Below are positions 24,864-39,208 of a stretch of DNA of 64,000 nucleotides, in pieces. The notes under the pieces are model-generated. The model made no database searches. It had not been told where the DNA came from and was given only the letters and a program-made list of their open reading frames with translations. The stretch covers positions 992,001 to 1,056,000 of the forward strand of contig OZ199838.1 of NCBI GenBank assembly GCA_964304625.1. The letters are read 5' to 3'. A program made the translations under genes and the position numbers. This DNA is from Kudoa neothunni (lineage: Eukaryota; Cnidaria). Each line of letters opens with the position of its first letter. Position 1 is the stretch's first letter.

Positions 24864-27800
24864 CTATGGAGTAAATAAATTAGACGTTACAACAATCATT
24901 GGGTTATCAACTACCTTGTATTCAATTAAATCAGCTTCAGTAAATTCACTGATATGACTGAGTCTGGTTGCTTCGGGCGCTAAATATGAATATAAAGAAT
25001 AGAATTAAAGCAAGTATAAATCGATATTTAATTATTACACTGATCCAAGGTAATCCAGTGTCCATAATAACTCTAGAAATTAGGTTATAAACCAATACAA
25101 GATGATATCAAATAAAATTGAATTCCATTACAGTAAGGAAAGAGAAATTCTTAAGGGTTAAATGAATGAGCTCCAGATTAGGTTCTGCAACTGAAGTGGT
25201 ATTTGAAATCAATTTATTGCGTTCTAATTCGAGGGTGAACATGATGATAACGTTGGGAGGTACACCAGATGTATCTGCAAACAATAATCCAGTTAATATA
25301 TCGACCAATTAGTCATTTCTATAAAATGGGACCATTGTTAAGTTGGTTTAACGCTGGATTTTCAGTCGAGGAAGAACATTTATACAACTCTCCCAAAACT
25401 CTTATCCTAAATAGGTGAAAAATTTAAACTTGAATATATAATAATTGTACACCCACCCGCAAGCTTTGATATAAAAAATCATTGATTTTTAAGACAAAAG
25501 CGCAGATACTATTCACAATTGAGAATATCATCGGCTTCGCACTAACATCAGGAATTGACAGGGTATAGTTGACCATGTAATGGAAGTCGGTTTTGAAGAG
25601 TTGAATGAAACACATTGTAGCATACTATCGTAGGTGCATGAAAAATAAAATTAATCAATATGTAAAAATAAATAATTTTATACTTTAACAGCCGTTTCAT
25701 CACCAGTAATGGTCAACTTTGACAGATTCATTATGATGGCTAGCATATCTGAGTTTTTGATCATTTGGGGTGTCTAAAAGTAAAGTATCTATATTGCTAA
25801 GGTAATTGACTGTGAGATAATCACTTTCACTATGATACTCTCCAATAGCAGATTCAACACACTCACATCATTTGGGGGTAATTCTTTGTACATGAGCATA
25901 CTGTCGACCAAGAGTCCTAAGAGCCGTACTCCGATAGTAACGACACTCTCTCCGTTGTTAGCATGTCTGAGTATAAAAAATACGAATTATAAGAAATAAA
26001 ACAGAAGAAATTAATTACATTTTCATCACTTCATTGGGATAATGCCAAAGAAGTACAGCTATAAATTCCCCCACTTTCTAGAAGAAGAAATAGAATCAAT
26101 GGTCGACATAGGAATTACATCGAGAAAATATCTGTCGTCAAATGCATATATTCGCATCAATCTATCAAAGTATTCCGCCAAATAGTTCGTATGCATATTA
26201 TGAGATAATGCCAGACAGATGCACATATCACACAGCGCCTAAAACACAATGAAATAATTAAACTTCGTCTAGACCCTTTCAAATATCAAATAAAAATCAA
26301 TTTAAAATCTCACATTAAACACCGAGCAGTATTTAACATTATAAGGTTTTTCTAGTTGGATAAGTAGTAAACTGTTCCAGATGGGGATATCATCCTACAA
26401 TATAACTCCAGTCACTCCCACAATACACAACATATAACGTACCATTTTAATTATTTCAGGATTACACAAATAAACTATAATTTCACAACATCTGTCAACA
26501 ACATCAACTCCTAAAAATAATAATATCACATTAAATCCATCCTAATTTTATAAAAGTTTATTAACTTTGAAAAAATTTCCAACAGGTTTCAAACAACATT
26601 GGAAGTAATCGAGAGTATGGTAATTCGGTATAAATCTGATAAAAATTAAATAGATATAAATTCGAATAAATCTCTAACAATCTACTCGCAGTAAATAATA
26701 CAATGCATCAATCGAATAAAGAATGTAATCGTTGGAATCAGTGGAACGCTGGATAATATCAATAAGATGACATGAGTATTCATGAACAGCATAGTTGGGA
26801 GGATTTTTCAGGCTGAAAATAAATAAAAAACCAATTAAGTTTAGCCGTCATCAATAAAGCCCAATTACGATTTTATGCACCGAGCTCCCACAACATTGTG
26901 TATAGTTGGACTTTGTAGCCAGTTGAGAAAGGTGACCAAATCACTTAATCAAACGAAAGCATATTTTAAAGTATTTTTTGTTTGAATTACGTTGTATCAG
27001 TTGGTGAGTTTACATTGGGAAAAATAATATGTTTCAAATAAAAATAATAGCTAGCCAAATTACAAAATATTCCAACATGATCTAGAGAATAATCAGTAAA
27101 TCGTTGTGTAAAACGATTGATTCATTGTCACTTTCAACGCATTGAGTATCAAACATGTTCATGGACATACTAAGTGATTGATATATCGTTCCAACATCAT
27201 GAATAAATGTAGGATTGGCGTTAGGGTTCTGAATTCCGTTCGCAATTAATGCTATATGGAAGTAATAGGCTTCCATATATTGAATCCTATTGTGAACCAT
27301 TAATAAAAAATAGCTAGATTTTTCTCAGTCGTACGCAGTATTGACGCCACCTCTACTTTCTATTATTGCGTGCAATTCAGACGTGTGGAATTTAATGACA
27401 TTGTAAAACTCGACCACACCAATAATCTCTATGATACACTAAAAGGGATAGCAAGCTAAGAAACTGTTCATGAGGAAAACCCGACCATACTGAATATATC
27501 ACAAAAATAAGATCTCTAGTTTGAAATCCGTTATCCTCCATAAAAGTGGACATTTCGGATTCCCAATTGTCAAAAATATCACAGTATTCATTAGATTTGT
27601 AGTTTTCCAATGAGCCTAGAGTTACAGCTGTGTCGTCATCTAGCGACCGATCTTGTTTTCGATGGGAAATCAGGAGGATATGTGTTAGGAAAATTCACTT
27701 TCAACTCACCCCAACTGTACATTGTGAATACACTCAAAATTTGAATTCGTTTTTTGGCGTAGCTGTTAAGGATTTCATTGAAACTATCGTTAGAAACGAT

Positions 27801-30683
27801 GTTCTCTTGCGAAATCTATATCACAGTTAGCATATTTGTTACATTTGAATTCTGTAGGCTATTCTCACACATAACACATAATGCTACCGAAATAATATGT
27901 TTTAATTGAGTTATTTTATGACAGAAAATTAAATAATCAACACAGTATCGTTGTAGGATTATAAATCCTTAATGATTGTTACATATCATTAACTAAATTT
28001 TTAAGTTAATTTACAGATAGATTAAAGTGATTAAATTAGAAATAATAAATGAACTTGTATTAATTTATCACAACTAATAGCTATTAGGTCTTATATTAAA
28101 TATAGTTTTAAAAATAAAACTAAATCTTCTTTTGAGGAAACCCGTTATTACGGGGTTAAAATGTAGAATAATGACAGCAATTTCCGAATAAAGATTGTAC
28201 TCAGTTCGTACATTAATTCTACATCTTTAAAATTAAATTAACGTGATATTTGTTAAAACTTTAATGATAGTAATGACTGGATTTCATCAAAAAAATTATT
28301 TTTAGAATTAAATTCATACAATCGCTACAATTAATCAGCTAATGCTGTTTTTAAAACATGCTATGTCTATTCTTACAGACATAGAATTAATAATAGTCAA
28401 TTGGTAAGGACGAAATATGACAACCAATAAAAAATCATAGTTGTCACACTCAAATTTTAGGACAGATAAGACATGCCTTACTCGGTCGATTAAAGGGTAT
28501 GGTGTGTTGAAATAACTGCGAGGGGCTAGCAGTTCAATATATGATAGATTACAGCAACTATTATTGATAACAAATACAGTTCCCAAAGTAACCTACTGGA
28601 ACTGGAGAAGAAACGATGATAAATACAAAAAATTAAAATAATCAACCGGTTAGATTTTTATCGTGGTCGCTGATTTGGATTACGGCCATTATTAAACATT
28701 TTAACTATATATATATGTATATAAAGTAAAATTACTTTTAAAAATTAATATATTAAAGGGTGAGAGTGACCTTGTCTATAAAGCAAATTAACGGTTTCAT
28801 CAAAAATCACCTCTACACTTACTTCAACAATAGAATTTGTTGAACACAAACACTATTATTTAATAACTAATTTAATAATGCTAATGATGTAAATACTTAA
28901 AATGAGGAAATAAATACTAAAGAAAATCGGTTATTCGTGATATCAATTTAATTCTATAATTTATTATTCAAATCCAAAATATATTCACAGTGAAAAACTG
29001 TGAATTTATACTAAGAGCTTCTTTCTTCATAGTTAAGCTTATGTGAGGAGAAAAAATTCTCTCAAATAAAGAGTCAAATTACATCATTATATATGGAAAG
29101 GAGATACATCACTCTGATAATTCTTTTGGAATTTGCTGCAATAAACTCATTTACTTTGCCCCATTGAAATATACGTATCAAACAGAACAATGATATTCTT
29201 GAAAGGTCTTCCACCACCTCGTATGAAGCTAAAACATTTATGCAAAATTTGGGAAGATCTTAGTGATTATGAGAAGATTACTTGTTTGTATTTTGTTGAT
29301 TACAAACTTAGAATAATAAGAGGATATATAGTAGATCAGATTGATCAAATTGTTTAGCCATTTTTCCTTGTCGTGCTCAATGTGGTAAGGATATTGTATT
29401 ATTATCAAATACACAATCTATACAATAATAGAAATAATTGTTATCGTCGATTTTATATCAAAATAACAGATACACGCATTATCATCAAAATGATGTCAAA
29501 ATTCTCACCACACACATCAATTTCAAAAATCAACAGACTCAGTTGGTCCACAAAGTTCGAAGTAAATAGATAATACTCAGAGTTCATACCATACTATTCT
29601 AAGTGAGTAAATAATAAAGTCGAAATGATTACCCTCACATCGTCTGTGGAATATTTGCTAATTTTTAGCATTAAAACTTCCATCAAAGGTAACAACACTT
29701 CCAACAGCTCATGGGAGTTAACAAATTTCTAATTGATCAAAATAGATAAATTAAACATTCGGATGAACTCCTACATTTTTAAGATCTAATTCAGTATAAA
29801 ACACTTTATTCATCGCGCGTAAACATTCCAAACAAAAATCGATATATTCATAGCCATCTATGTAGCTAATCAATTCTAAATATTTTAAATAATATGACCA
29901 TTATAAATATGTTTAATTTTGTGAAAAATAATTCATCCAAAAATCTACTTTGAAGTAATACAATGATTTTCGTAAGATCTTCTCTGTTAAAATTATTGAC
30001 GAGAATTTGATTTACAATGGGAAGCAAATGCAGATAATCACCAGGTGCGTATTTCGATGTAACCAATCTTATAAATATTTTCAACTATTATTAATAACAT
30101 CTAGCTCAACAAATTTAAACATTTGCACTACCAGTGTGGAATATATCGAGGCGGATTTCTCGATTAAATAAAGTATATATGTATTGTTTGCAATCTCAAG
30201 TTTAGAAACCTACATTTATTAATTTCACAATCATACGAGTATTGATTGATAAGTATTACGTTCAGGTTGGATTCATCAAGATCGAATTCCATGATTTCTA
30301 TAAATGTGGGATTATCACAATATCGAAACGCCAATTCTTTCAGTTTCAATACAGAAATCTAACACATTTTAAGAGTGATCAAAAAAAACAAGAGTTCTCA
30401 TTAGGATTAATCCAAATTAGAAATTTCAATTACCAACGCAAGTTCAAAACAGTTACGGGAATCTAACAGATTTTTTATCAGCGCCACGTAATACTCTACT
30501 CAAATAGATAAAGTTGAAATCCCTCATTTCATTATACTCTATTATAATAATTTACCGTCTAGGTTTTCAATAATTTCATTTTTTTTCCTCTGCCTCTTTT
30601 CTTTCAGTCGCATCAGCGGAATTCATACATCTCAAAACCTTATTGATTTCTTCTATGACTTCTATGGTCTCATTGTCCCCCAT
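24864..30683 (-). CDS. Gene B: paralogue of gene A, importin-beta/exportin-like helical-repeat protein
   Basis: The start is at 30683 and the stop at 24864-24866. Ten 5' exons join in phase: 30556-30683, 30434-30495, 30260-30358, 30132-30209, 29949-30084, 29775-29875, 29633-29728, 29468-29593, 29282-29417 and 29083-29228. Introns between them are 40-80 nt with GT-AG ends. Later exons lie near 28.77-28.83, 27.48-27.82, 27.08-27.29, 26.15-26.24, 26.04-26.09, 25.86-25.97, 25.69-25.78, 25.45-25.61, 25.11-25.29 and 24.87-24.98 kb; the last ends NPMIVVTSNLFTP. Two frame breaks relative to gene A are visible: one extra base in an eight-A run of exon 1 (30579-30586) and one near 27660. The gene is therefore either newly broken or carries homopolymer errors. 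Predicted helices and the acidic start suggest a karyopherin-type solenoid, but I cannot assign a named member. Confidence 0.6.
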
Positions 30684-30689
30684 TTTTAA

Positions 30690-32360
30690 TATTTAATTAA
30701 TGAGTGAAAGTAGTAACGAATCCGGTGCTAAATGAAATGTTTTAATTCAAAATTATAGCAATTAGATTTTACTATAATAGATTTATTGAATATGGGCATT
30801 TGTTTTTAGAGGTTACTAGGTGAAACCCTTAGGCCCAAATAACCACCTTATGTTGCGCGCATGCGTGGAAAAATCAAATTTTTATTTATATATTTAAAGT
30901 AGTATTTTGAAATTTTATTTATTGGTTATTTAATAGGAGAACAAATTTCTAAACATTTCCATTCTATTATTAGTACATCTGCTATGTTCTATTTATAATA
31001 AATAAATCACTAATTAACTAATCAATTAATTAATCCAGAAAAAATTTTTATATACATAAAAGACGTTTTTCTACCAATTTATAATGAAAATAAACCGAAG
31101 AAGAATTGAAATTATTAATAAAAAAATGTCAGTTTAAGTTATTGTGACCAAGGTATCCATTCGAAACCTTTTTTAAATGAGGTTCGAAATAGGTTAACTT
31201 ATAATTTATAAGTTATAAATTTAGACCACTGTCATGCAATTTTGATATTAACCTTGATTCAATAGTATTTCATATTAGCAAATAAAATTATAATGTAAAT
31301 TTTAACAAAATGTCCTGTTGTCCATGTAAGAAATCTCAAACAAACGTTCTAGGAGAATAATTATTCCATGTTCTATGTAAAACGATATGATTCAAAGACA
31401 TGGCTAAGTTTCATGGTGTTAAAAAATTTTTGTAGGATACGGTATCACATGTCACATTTTCCAATTAAGTTAAAATAGATGTCACTATAAAATTTGAGGT
31501 TTTATTAGAGAACTACACAGACACCATTCGAAACGATTATTTTACGATATATAAAGCCTTTAAAATTCCAAATTTGTTATAAAATTTCGTAAAAAGTAGA
31601 AATTTTAACCCTGTAAAATGTTTTAAATAATGCATAATAGTAGTTCTTACAAAAATATGTTTATTGAGCTAAGAGTGGTCAAGGTGAATGACCTGGATGT
31701 GAAGCTAGTTTAGTGCATTTATCATGAGATCATGAACGATCATTCACATTGATCCCTCAAATTTTTTGGTACATTACAATAGGGAGACAGAAAACGATTT
31801 GGTGATATTTGTAGTCAATGCCTTCGGTACTAGATCATTATAAATTAGTAATAAAGAAATTAATTCTTGATTTTTGTCTAAAAGTTTCTCGATTAATTAT
31901 AAAATGATGTATACTGCGAAAATTATTTATATAGATTAAAGTCACATTTTATCATTCTTCTATGATTTATTATGCACATTATTTTTTAAAATAAAGCTTT
32001 TTGAGAATTTCACACGTTTTTTAGTTCAAACGAAAGAAATTTTTGCTCTGATTACAACGAAGTTGGACCATAAAGACCAGTCAGATGGACTGATGATTAT
32101 ATTATGAGGATAAATATTTTTATTCAGTCTATCATTTAATTTAAATTCAGCAAATTGAGGCGTTTATGAGTTTGTGACTTACTTACATGATGCATCGCAG
32201 ACTAACGGTAAGTTTTATTATTTTTACTTTTTTATTTTATTATATATTGAGTATTATTATTAATTTTCTTGTAATTTAATATATTTCGCCTTAAAATGAA
32301 CGTTAACATATATTTTATTATAGATTACGACTGGAATAAACCTCCGAAACCTAACCTATA
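30690..32360. other. Upstream region of gene B, nothing recognised
   Basis: AT-rich DNA between the gene B start and the piggyBac-type element. The promoter of gene B should lie at its left side, but no core element could be assigned. Confidence 0.5.
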
Positions 32361-32364
32361 TTAA

Positions 32365-35287
32365 CCCTCCTATTCTTGGACGAGGACAGGATGTCCATTA
32401 TGGTGGTTTTCTTAAAATATAATATCCTTTTTAAAGTCTCTTAATATTTATATTTTTTTTATTTTATTTAAATGAAACTTTCATTTTATATATTTAATTC
32501 TAGCTAATTTTTTAAAGTCTAAGATATATACATCGTTGATTTAAAAAAAAAGTTCCACGCACGCTTGGAGATAGACACGCTGTCCAGAAAAATGTGTTTT
32601 TAATTTACTATTCTAATAAAAGTTTATTAATATTGATATTTTTACGTACCGATTCTGAAAGAATCATTTTTATATTTATAATTAAGGTTAATCAGGTTAA
32701 AATGAGTTATAGTTGCACCAATTCTAAAGGGGAAAGTTCACTTCCAAAAGTTTAGGAGGTTGACACACCCGTATATCCTTGTGGTTTTCTAGATAATGTA
32801 TTAAAAAATTCCATAAAAAATAAGGTTTTAGTAAATTTAACTAGCAAAGAAACTTAATTTTATATTTTTATTCTTATGTTTAGCATAATTATCATTTTAA
32901 TGTGAATTCAACTGAGGCAAGATATATCTACAAGTGATCGTGGACTGTGCGATTATCTAGTCATACATTGAGTTATCTTAGATTTTTATATTTTCCCAGA
33001 AATTTCTGATATATTCTCAACGTTTACCAATACGTCTATGCTATTCTTCATTATTCTGGAATATTCTACCGCCAACTTTTGGAAAAAAGGGGGTTTTCCA
33101 TAGGAGGTCATCAACTTAACAATGATTAAAGACGAGAGGTTTATGTTTATTTTGTCTAAAGATTCTGATACAAGTTAATCCGAAAATATTGAGGAACTAG
33201 ACGTAATTATTGGTGGAACCATTTGATGATGAGAGTGAGAACCCTGATTTTGACAGCAATATAAAAATCGAGGACTCATCAAACGTCATTCCTGTGGTGA
33301 GAACATTATGACAAGTAATAATCACAACCAACTGGAATTGAAAGACGAACAAATTCTAGAAATGTCTTCTATAAAAAAACTAAGGGTTGTACGTCAGTTA
33401 TTCCTAACCAGGATTTCATCCCGAATCCTTATGGTTCAATGAGCTAGTTGGAGGGGTTCGACGGACGTGGAAATTTTTTTATTGTTCATTATGCGCTGAT
33501 TTTTTAACAGATCCTAGAGTACCGTAGGGAAGTTTCCAATTTTATTTAAACTACAAAGATTGCAACGAAGGTTAAAAAACGATTAAAAAATTAACTTTTC
33601 TAATTCAAATTATTTATTATTTAAAATGACGAATTATTGAAAAGTTTTTTTTTGTAAGAACTATCCCAAATTCTTACAATACTAGTAAGTATATAATTAA
33701 TTTTAAATGTACACTTACTTCACGCATCATCAATTCGTCCATTCACGTATAAAGTATTTATTATTAATAATATTTAAAATAATATTTATTATATCCTAAA
33801 AATGTATTTTATATCTGCGGACTTGATAGAGTAATCATAAAAAGACATAAATGAAAAAAAGTTATTACTCTTAAAAAGTAGGGGATTGAATGAGATCGGA
33901 AATGTTGAAATTTACTATACTCAGACGCTGGATAATAACTGTATTATAAAACATAACGGGCGCGGTAGCACACAATGCATTTCAATTGCATCTGGGCTAG
34001 GGCCCTCAATTCTTAGTTAATACAAGGTTCAGTTACAAAAGATAAAATCCTCAAAAAGCGTTCAGTAAATCTTTTAGAAAAATTTAAAATAATTATACAA
34101 ATTAACATTTGATGAGACAAACAACGGGCCCAGAGAATGCGGACATTATGGTCTATATAAAAGATCTCCGAATAAACAATGTCACGCAAAACTGCAGTAC
34201 ATGTCGATCAATCAACTTGTGATGGACAAAGAAAAAGTTAATAAAATGCATAAAATGTTTTTACGAATAATTCTTTGTTCATTTACATATTTCAATGGTT
34301 TGTTGAGGATGGACACAATGTCCAGAACTTCCAATGAGACTATCGGAAAAATTCCAAGGTTGAACTATTAAAAAACCAAAGGTCGCAAAGAAAACACAAT
34401 AATATTATTATAAATAACAACAATTTTTTATTTTAAACGCCTTTTCTAATTATTGTCGTCAATTGAATCGTCCTCATCAACTTCACAACGTCCAGCTAAC
34501 AGGTAACATGTTTGATCTATTTTTAAAGCCTTCAAGGTATCGTTGGCTCGCTGCTCACATCATGTATTAATTTATTTGTTGGATGCAACATCAAACACGT
34601 ATTATTTCTTCTGGCGGACTATTCTGCGAGAAATTTACATTTGACAGTTTTAAGCCTTTAATGAGTTGGTTTATTTAGTTTTTAATGGGTTCATGTAATG
34701 CAAAAATTCGTCTTCAACATTTTCAGTAGCTGGAACTTCTGCCCTTAAGCATCGTGATCAAGCCAATATCTAAAGTCTACTTTTAACCTATCTTGATTGA
34801 AGTACATATAACCCACGCTCCTTGATTGAGCTCCGTTTGAATTATCACGCTTACTTTAAAATAATATACGTAGATAGCTTCAGAATGTGTCATTAAAAAA
34901 AAACAAGAAATTTTAAGAACAGTGTTGAACTACCCAAATACAATCACAGAATAATAACAATTGATTAAATAACAGTTATCCAAGGGTCGGAAAACAGCAC
35001 GTTGCTGGCGATCGTGATGTCATTTTAAGAATTTCGAATAATTTTAATCTCTCCATTACTAAAAACAATAAATATGATTATCCTACCTAATTTTAAAACT
35101 TAACTTTTATACACTGATCTCAAAGAATTCAAAAATCTATAAATTTGTAAATAAACAACAAAGACACCCAAAAACCCAAGGTTAGCTGAAAAATTCCAAA
35201 AATCTTGAAGAAAACGCCAAGTTTTTGGACACTGTCAGTCTCCACCTCCAGACGTGCGCGTAAGTTTAATACCTGAGTATCGGAGGG
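32365..35287. mobile_element. piggyBac-type transposon, 2.9 kb, decayed
   Basis: The left end is TTAA|CCCTCCTATTCTTGG (TTAA at 32361-32364). The right end, reversed, is TTAA|CCCTCCGATACTCAGG (TTAA at 35288-35291). TTAA target duplication with ends starting CCC is diagnostic of the piggyBac superfamily. Subterminal motifs of the form GGACA-x-TGTCC recur near 32.39 and 34.31 kb, with degenerate forms near 32.58 and 35.23 kb. Inside on the plus strand are short acidic stretches (ESENPDFDSNIKIEDSS near 33.23 kb) like the acidic N-terminus of piggyBac transposases, and a Cys-bearing stretch near 34.13-34.21 kb. No long frame survives. Confidence 0.72.
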
Positions 35288-35855
35288 TTAATAATAAAAT
35301 CATGGATATAAAAAAAAATCCACATCTTATTTAGAATTCAATTTAATATACTAATAATTTTTCACATTTAAATTAACTGTCCTTAACTAGTTTATCCTTT
35401 TTTGTGTATCATCAGTAAAAATTCGATGTTATTTTTTATACATTAGTTGCATTCTTGTTTTTCTAATATTTTAAGTATATAATAATCCTTTGTATGTATA
35501 AAGTAAGTTAAGAATTTTAGGGAAACATTATAATTAAAAAACATTATCAAGATAAAAAATAGGAGAAACTTTTTACTTTATTAATAGCTTATTTTTAACT
35601 GCATATTGCCCGAGTAAACCTTACTTAATTTTAATCCGATTAAATTATAAAAATATTTTTTTTAAAAGAAAGCAATATAAGTTATTGATAATCATTAATA
35701 GCTTCGTCAAAATGAACCTTTATAAATGAGAACAACTGAATTCAATAAAATCAGGAAATTGAAAGTTGTTTATTTATAAGCTAATTCATTTTTTAAATAC
35801 CCATAATATTTTATTTAGACATTTTTTTATTTTTCCTAGATAAATCTGTTTAGTT

Positions 35856-37484
35856 TCATGTTATCAGAAATATTATTTTATACCTGCATAAAAGACTCCA
35901 TAATGAACGAATAAATCTTTTTTTCTTCAGAAGGAGCAGCTTGTGGAACTTTTGGACTAACCGTTATCACAGGAGTACCCATTGTTGATCCTGCCTGATT
36001 CCCATTACCAATTGTTCCTCCTTGTACTGACGTACTTTCTGGTTGCGTGACAACTTTGTCCATCGTTTTACTTGGGTAACTGTGGTTTCTCTCCTGTCGT
36101 CTCACTTATTATTCCAACAGCTCCAGATTCCAGAGGAATTTTACAAATAGCTTTACAAGCTTCTATGTTTTCAAAGTTATTCAAGTTCATTTCTTTTCCA
36201 TTTGATGTAAATGACTGACAAGTCTTTTCCACTCTCTTCAGAAGTCCCATAGTAAAATCGATCTATCTTTGTTATACATCGTTTTTCACCAGCAACTCCA
36301 ACCTTTGGTTGGTTACACGCATCAACAGCTTTAAGTTCACCAATGTGTGCAGCTAATTTTTTAGTTTAATATCTTAAATAAATATTTATATTTTTGTTAT
36401 AATGAAATACTGGCAGGACAATAACTTGCGCATAATTCCACTGAACTAAATATATTATTCTCTCCATCGTCGATTTTGACAGTTGCACCAGGGGCTAACG
36501 TCAAAAAAGGGAGGCAAGCCTTTCTTTTTTTGTTAAAATAGTAATATTCTCTTAAATCTGCTTTATTAAAATCATTATTTGGTGGTGGCACTTGGTAGGG
36601 GCTGGTTGCATTGCACGCAGCGACGTAGTCAGCTACATTTGATTACATATGAGTTTCTAACACAATGAATACTAATGCATATATCTGCACATGTTGGTAG
36701 ATCATCAAAATAACCTCTTTTGGCCTCCATACCTACAGCGGCGTTAAACACATTTCTTTTTGTCTTTATGGAGGATAATTCCCATTTTTGGTGTTGCATT
36801 ATCCACTTCTGCTGCGAATAGACAATCAAACTTATTGGGAACTTTTGTCAACTCTTCTTCCTTAGCTTCCCCTTCGATCACACTATTTTTTCGATCTAAA
36901 ATAATTTTCTCAAAATTCTTTTACAAATTGTATATGCTTACTTTGGCAGGCATTTTTACATTCAGTTTCTGTTTCAAAATTATTGGCATTCCCGCCACAT
37001 CCGCTGTACTCGAATTCGTAGCAAGAGTTTGTAGCGCCGCCTTTGACAGCAGATTTTGAATAATACCATCTGACCATTTTATTTTCCTCTGATAACTTAC
37101 ATGAACCCTTTGATACTTCTAAGTCACAAGAATTTGATTTCTCTTCAGGTGTGAATTTTACTAGTTAATGTATTAAATTACGTAAATAAATAATCAATTA
37201 CGATGGTTTTCACAAACAGCCTTTGATACAAAATTATTAAAATTTCCAAGAGATCCCAAATATTTGAATGGTTTGCATTTGGCGATATTAACGTCTATAT
37301 ACCATCTATCAACTACGGCTGCATCTCGCTGCTCTTCAGTCAACCAAGAAGGAGGAGCACCAGCATCCAATTCATAAGAATCCAAAGCTCGTTCTATTAT
37401 TAAATAATTATATTTATTTTAAATATCGTGATAACCGAGTGAAATAGTTGTTACAAAAGACGAAAATATCAAAATATTAATCAT
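35856..37484 (-). pseudogene. K3: five-unit Kunitz gene copy, looks broken
   Basis: The start is at 37484 (signal peptide MINILIFSSF, as in K5) and exons for all five units are recognisable. Units 1-3 and their introns are almost identical to K4 and K5. A few breaks, mainly in the unit 3, unit 5 and tail exons, prevent a full reading frame, so I treat it as a broken copy, with sequencing error in homopolymers as the alternative. The tail is unlike its neighbours in sequence, but the terminal pattern with Trp, Cys and Tyr-Lys is still visible near 35.88 kb, with the first Cys of the motif not conserved. Its upstream flank (37.43-37.60 kb) matches that of K5 rather than K4. Confidence 0.72.
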
Positions 37485-37736
37485 TGTCTAGATGATTGTT
37501 ACTTCAATTAAATCAGGTTCGTATTTTTACGAAGTAATATCATGCATTTAAGAATACTTTTTACCAATTGATACATAAAAGAACCATAATAAATTGTATA
37601 ATACTATTATCCCATTTATGATTTTAATTTTCGCTATACAAAAAATCGTCCAAATGTATAATCAAACAAATATTAAACAAAAATATTTATGGATAAACTT
37701 TAAATGATAAATCTTTTTTATGGTGAAATAACTAAT

Positions 37737-37799
37737 TTATAACTTTAGGTTCTATATTCAAGATAATCTAATAACCTTTAGAGATTATTGTCAATAATT
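37737..37799 (-). promoter_or_regulatory. Conserved upstream block of K3
   Basis: Same block, 253 nt upstream of the K3 start, although the DNA between it and the gene differs from that of K1 and K2 by many substitutions and small indels. Confidence 0.5.
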
Positions 37800-39208
37800 A
37801 ATATCTGTCAATGACAAACATTCATTACTGAAATTGGAATATATAGAAATGTCTTAAATATGAAATCTATCGACATAGTATTATTTTGATGTATAATTTC
37901 TATCATTAATAATATGTGTAAATTTTTACGTAGTTGTTATGAACACATGAAAAAATTATCTAAACATATTACTGTATATTACGGAATTATACAAATTCTC
38001 ATAAATAATCATTATTCGAAAATTTTCATTTTATAAACCAACCCATTGAGACACTATCAGAGGAATTAATGTAGAAAGATTAGAATCACTCTGCTTGTTA
38101 AAAATTGAGAAATGACTTTAAATTAATAAGTATAGGTATTCTCTTAAATCTAAACTCATAGGTTCCTGTATTTATAGGTTCTGTATTCAAGAATAAGCAT
38201 CATGGAAATTATTCTCATTCTCCCAATTAAAGTAAATACATTTGTAGCGACAAAAAAAACGAACATTCTCCGAAATTATGGTACAGTCTTATAAATATAT
38301 TTGAAAAATGGTGTACATCCATGTAAAACAGTTCGAATCCTATGAATATCCATTAATTAACGACTATATTGTTAAATTAATATTACAAAATGTTTAGATA
38401 GAAACGTACATGTTTCATGAATAATTGGAGATGACTTATTCTAAATTATACTGAATGCGTTGTGACGTATTAAACTAACGGTTTGCAACCACTATTAGGT
38501 ATGTTTATATTACACAACATGAGGCCAAAAAAATGTGGTTGACTTATTGAACAGTGTAAATATGGAACGTAAAATGTCAAATTTTTATTCTTTAAATTCT
38601 CAAACAATTTTTTCGTAAAAAATCAGATAAAAAATAGCTAAATTCAAATATGAAGTCAGATTTGAAATATCATCTATAACGGAGGAGTTATTCGTTTCGA
38701 TGAGAGTAGTCACTGCCTAGAAAAATAGTCAATTAGTCATCCTAAAAAAAATGTACCGACAATTTTAATATTACTACTTATTTCTCACATGTATTTATTG
38801 ATTAATTTTAAACAAACTTTATGTCCACAAACTACAATAATTTATGAAATAATGAATGTTTTAATTATTTAATTCTCTAATGATCCCAAAAATGATGAAC
38901 ATGTAATGGATTTGGGGAAAATTTTATAACACATAAGAAATCTAATAATAAATATTGTAGAATAATTTTTAATTTCTAAGGATGAAACACTGGCAAATGT
39001 ATATTAAATTTTGACGTAATCCACGCGATAATCGGCTTGGTTTATGGTCCGTCTATGTAGGTACACGTAGGTATTCATCAGTAAAGTAATTGTGGTAGTT
39101 CAGTGGAATTAAACGTGTTGCGCCAGTTGAAATATTAAAACAAAATATAAAAAGAATTCTTTAAAGTTATGCGAAGTTAAAACAGTTTTTAAATTCGTGA
39201 ATTGGACA

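Noticed and set aside
28335-28586. 83-residue minus-strand frame inside gene B as an extra exon
   Set aside because: It could be an exon, but no matching frame was found in gene A and the splice sites could not be fixed.
33957-34020. GC-richer patch in the piggyBac-type element as a tRNA gene or SINE
   Set aside because: No A and B box arrangement or cloverleaf could be drawn from it.
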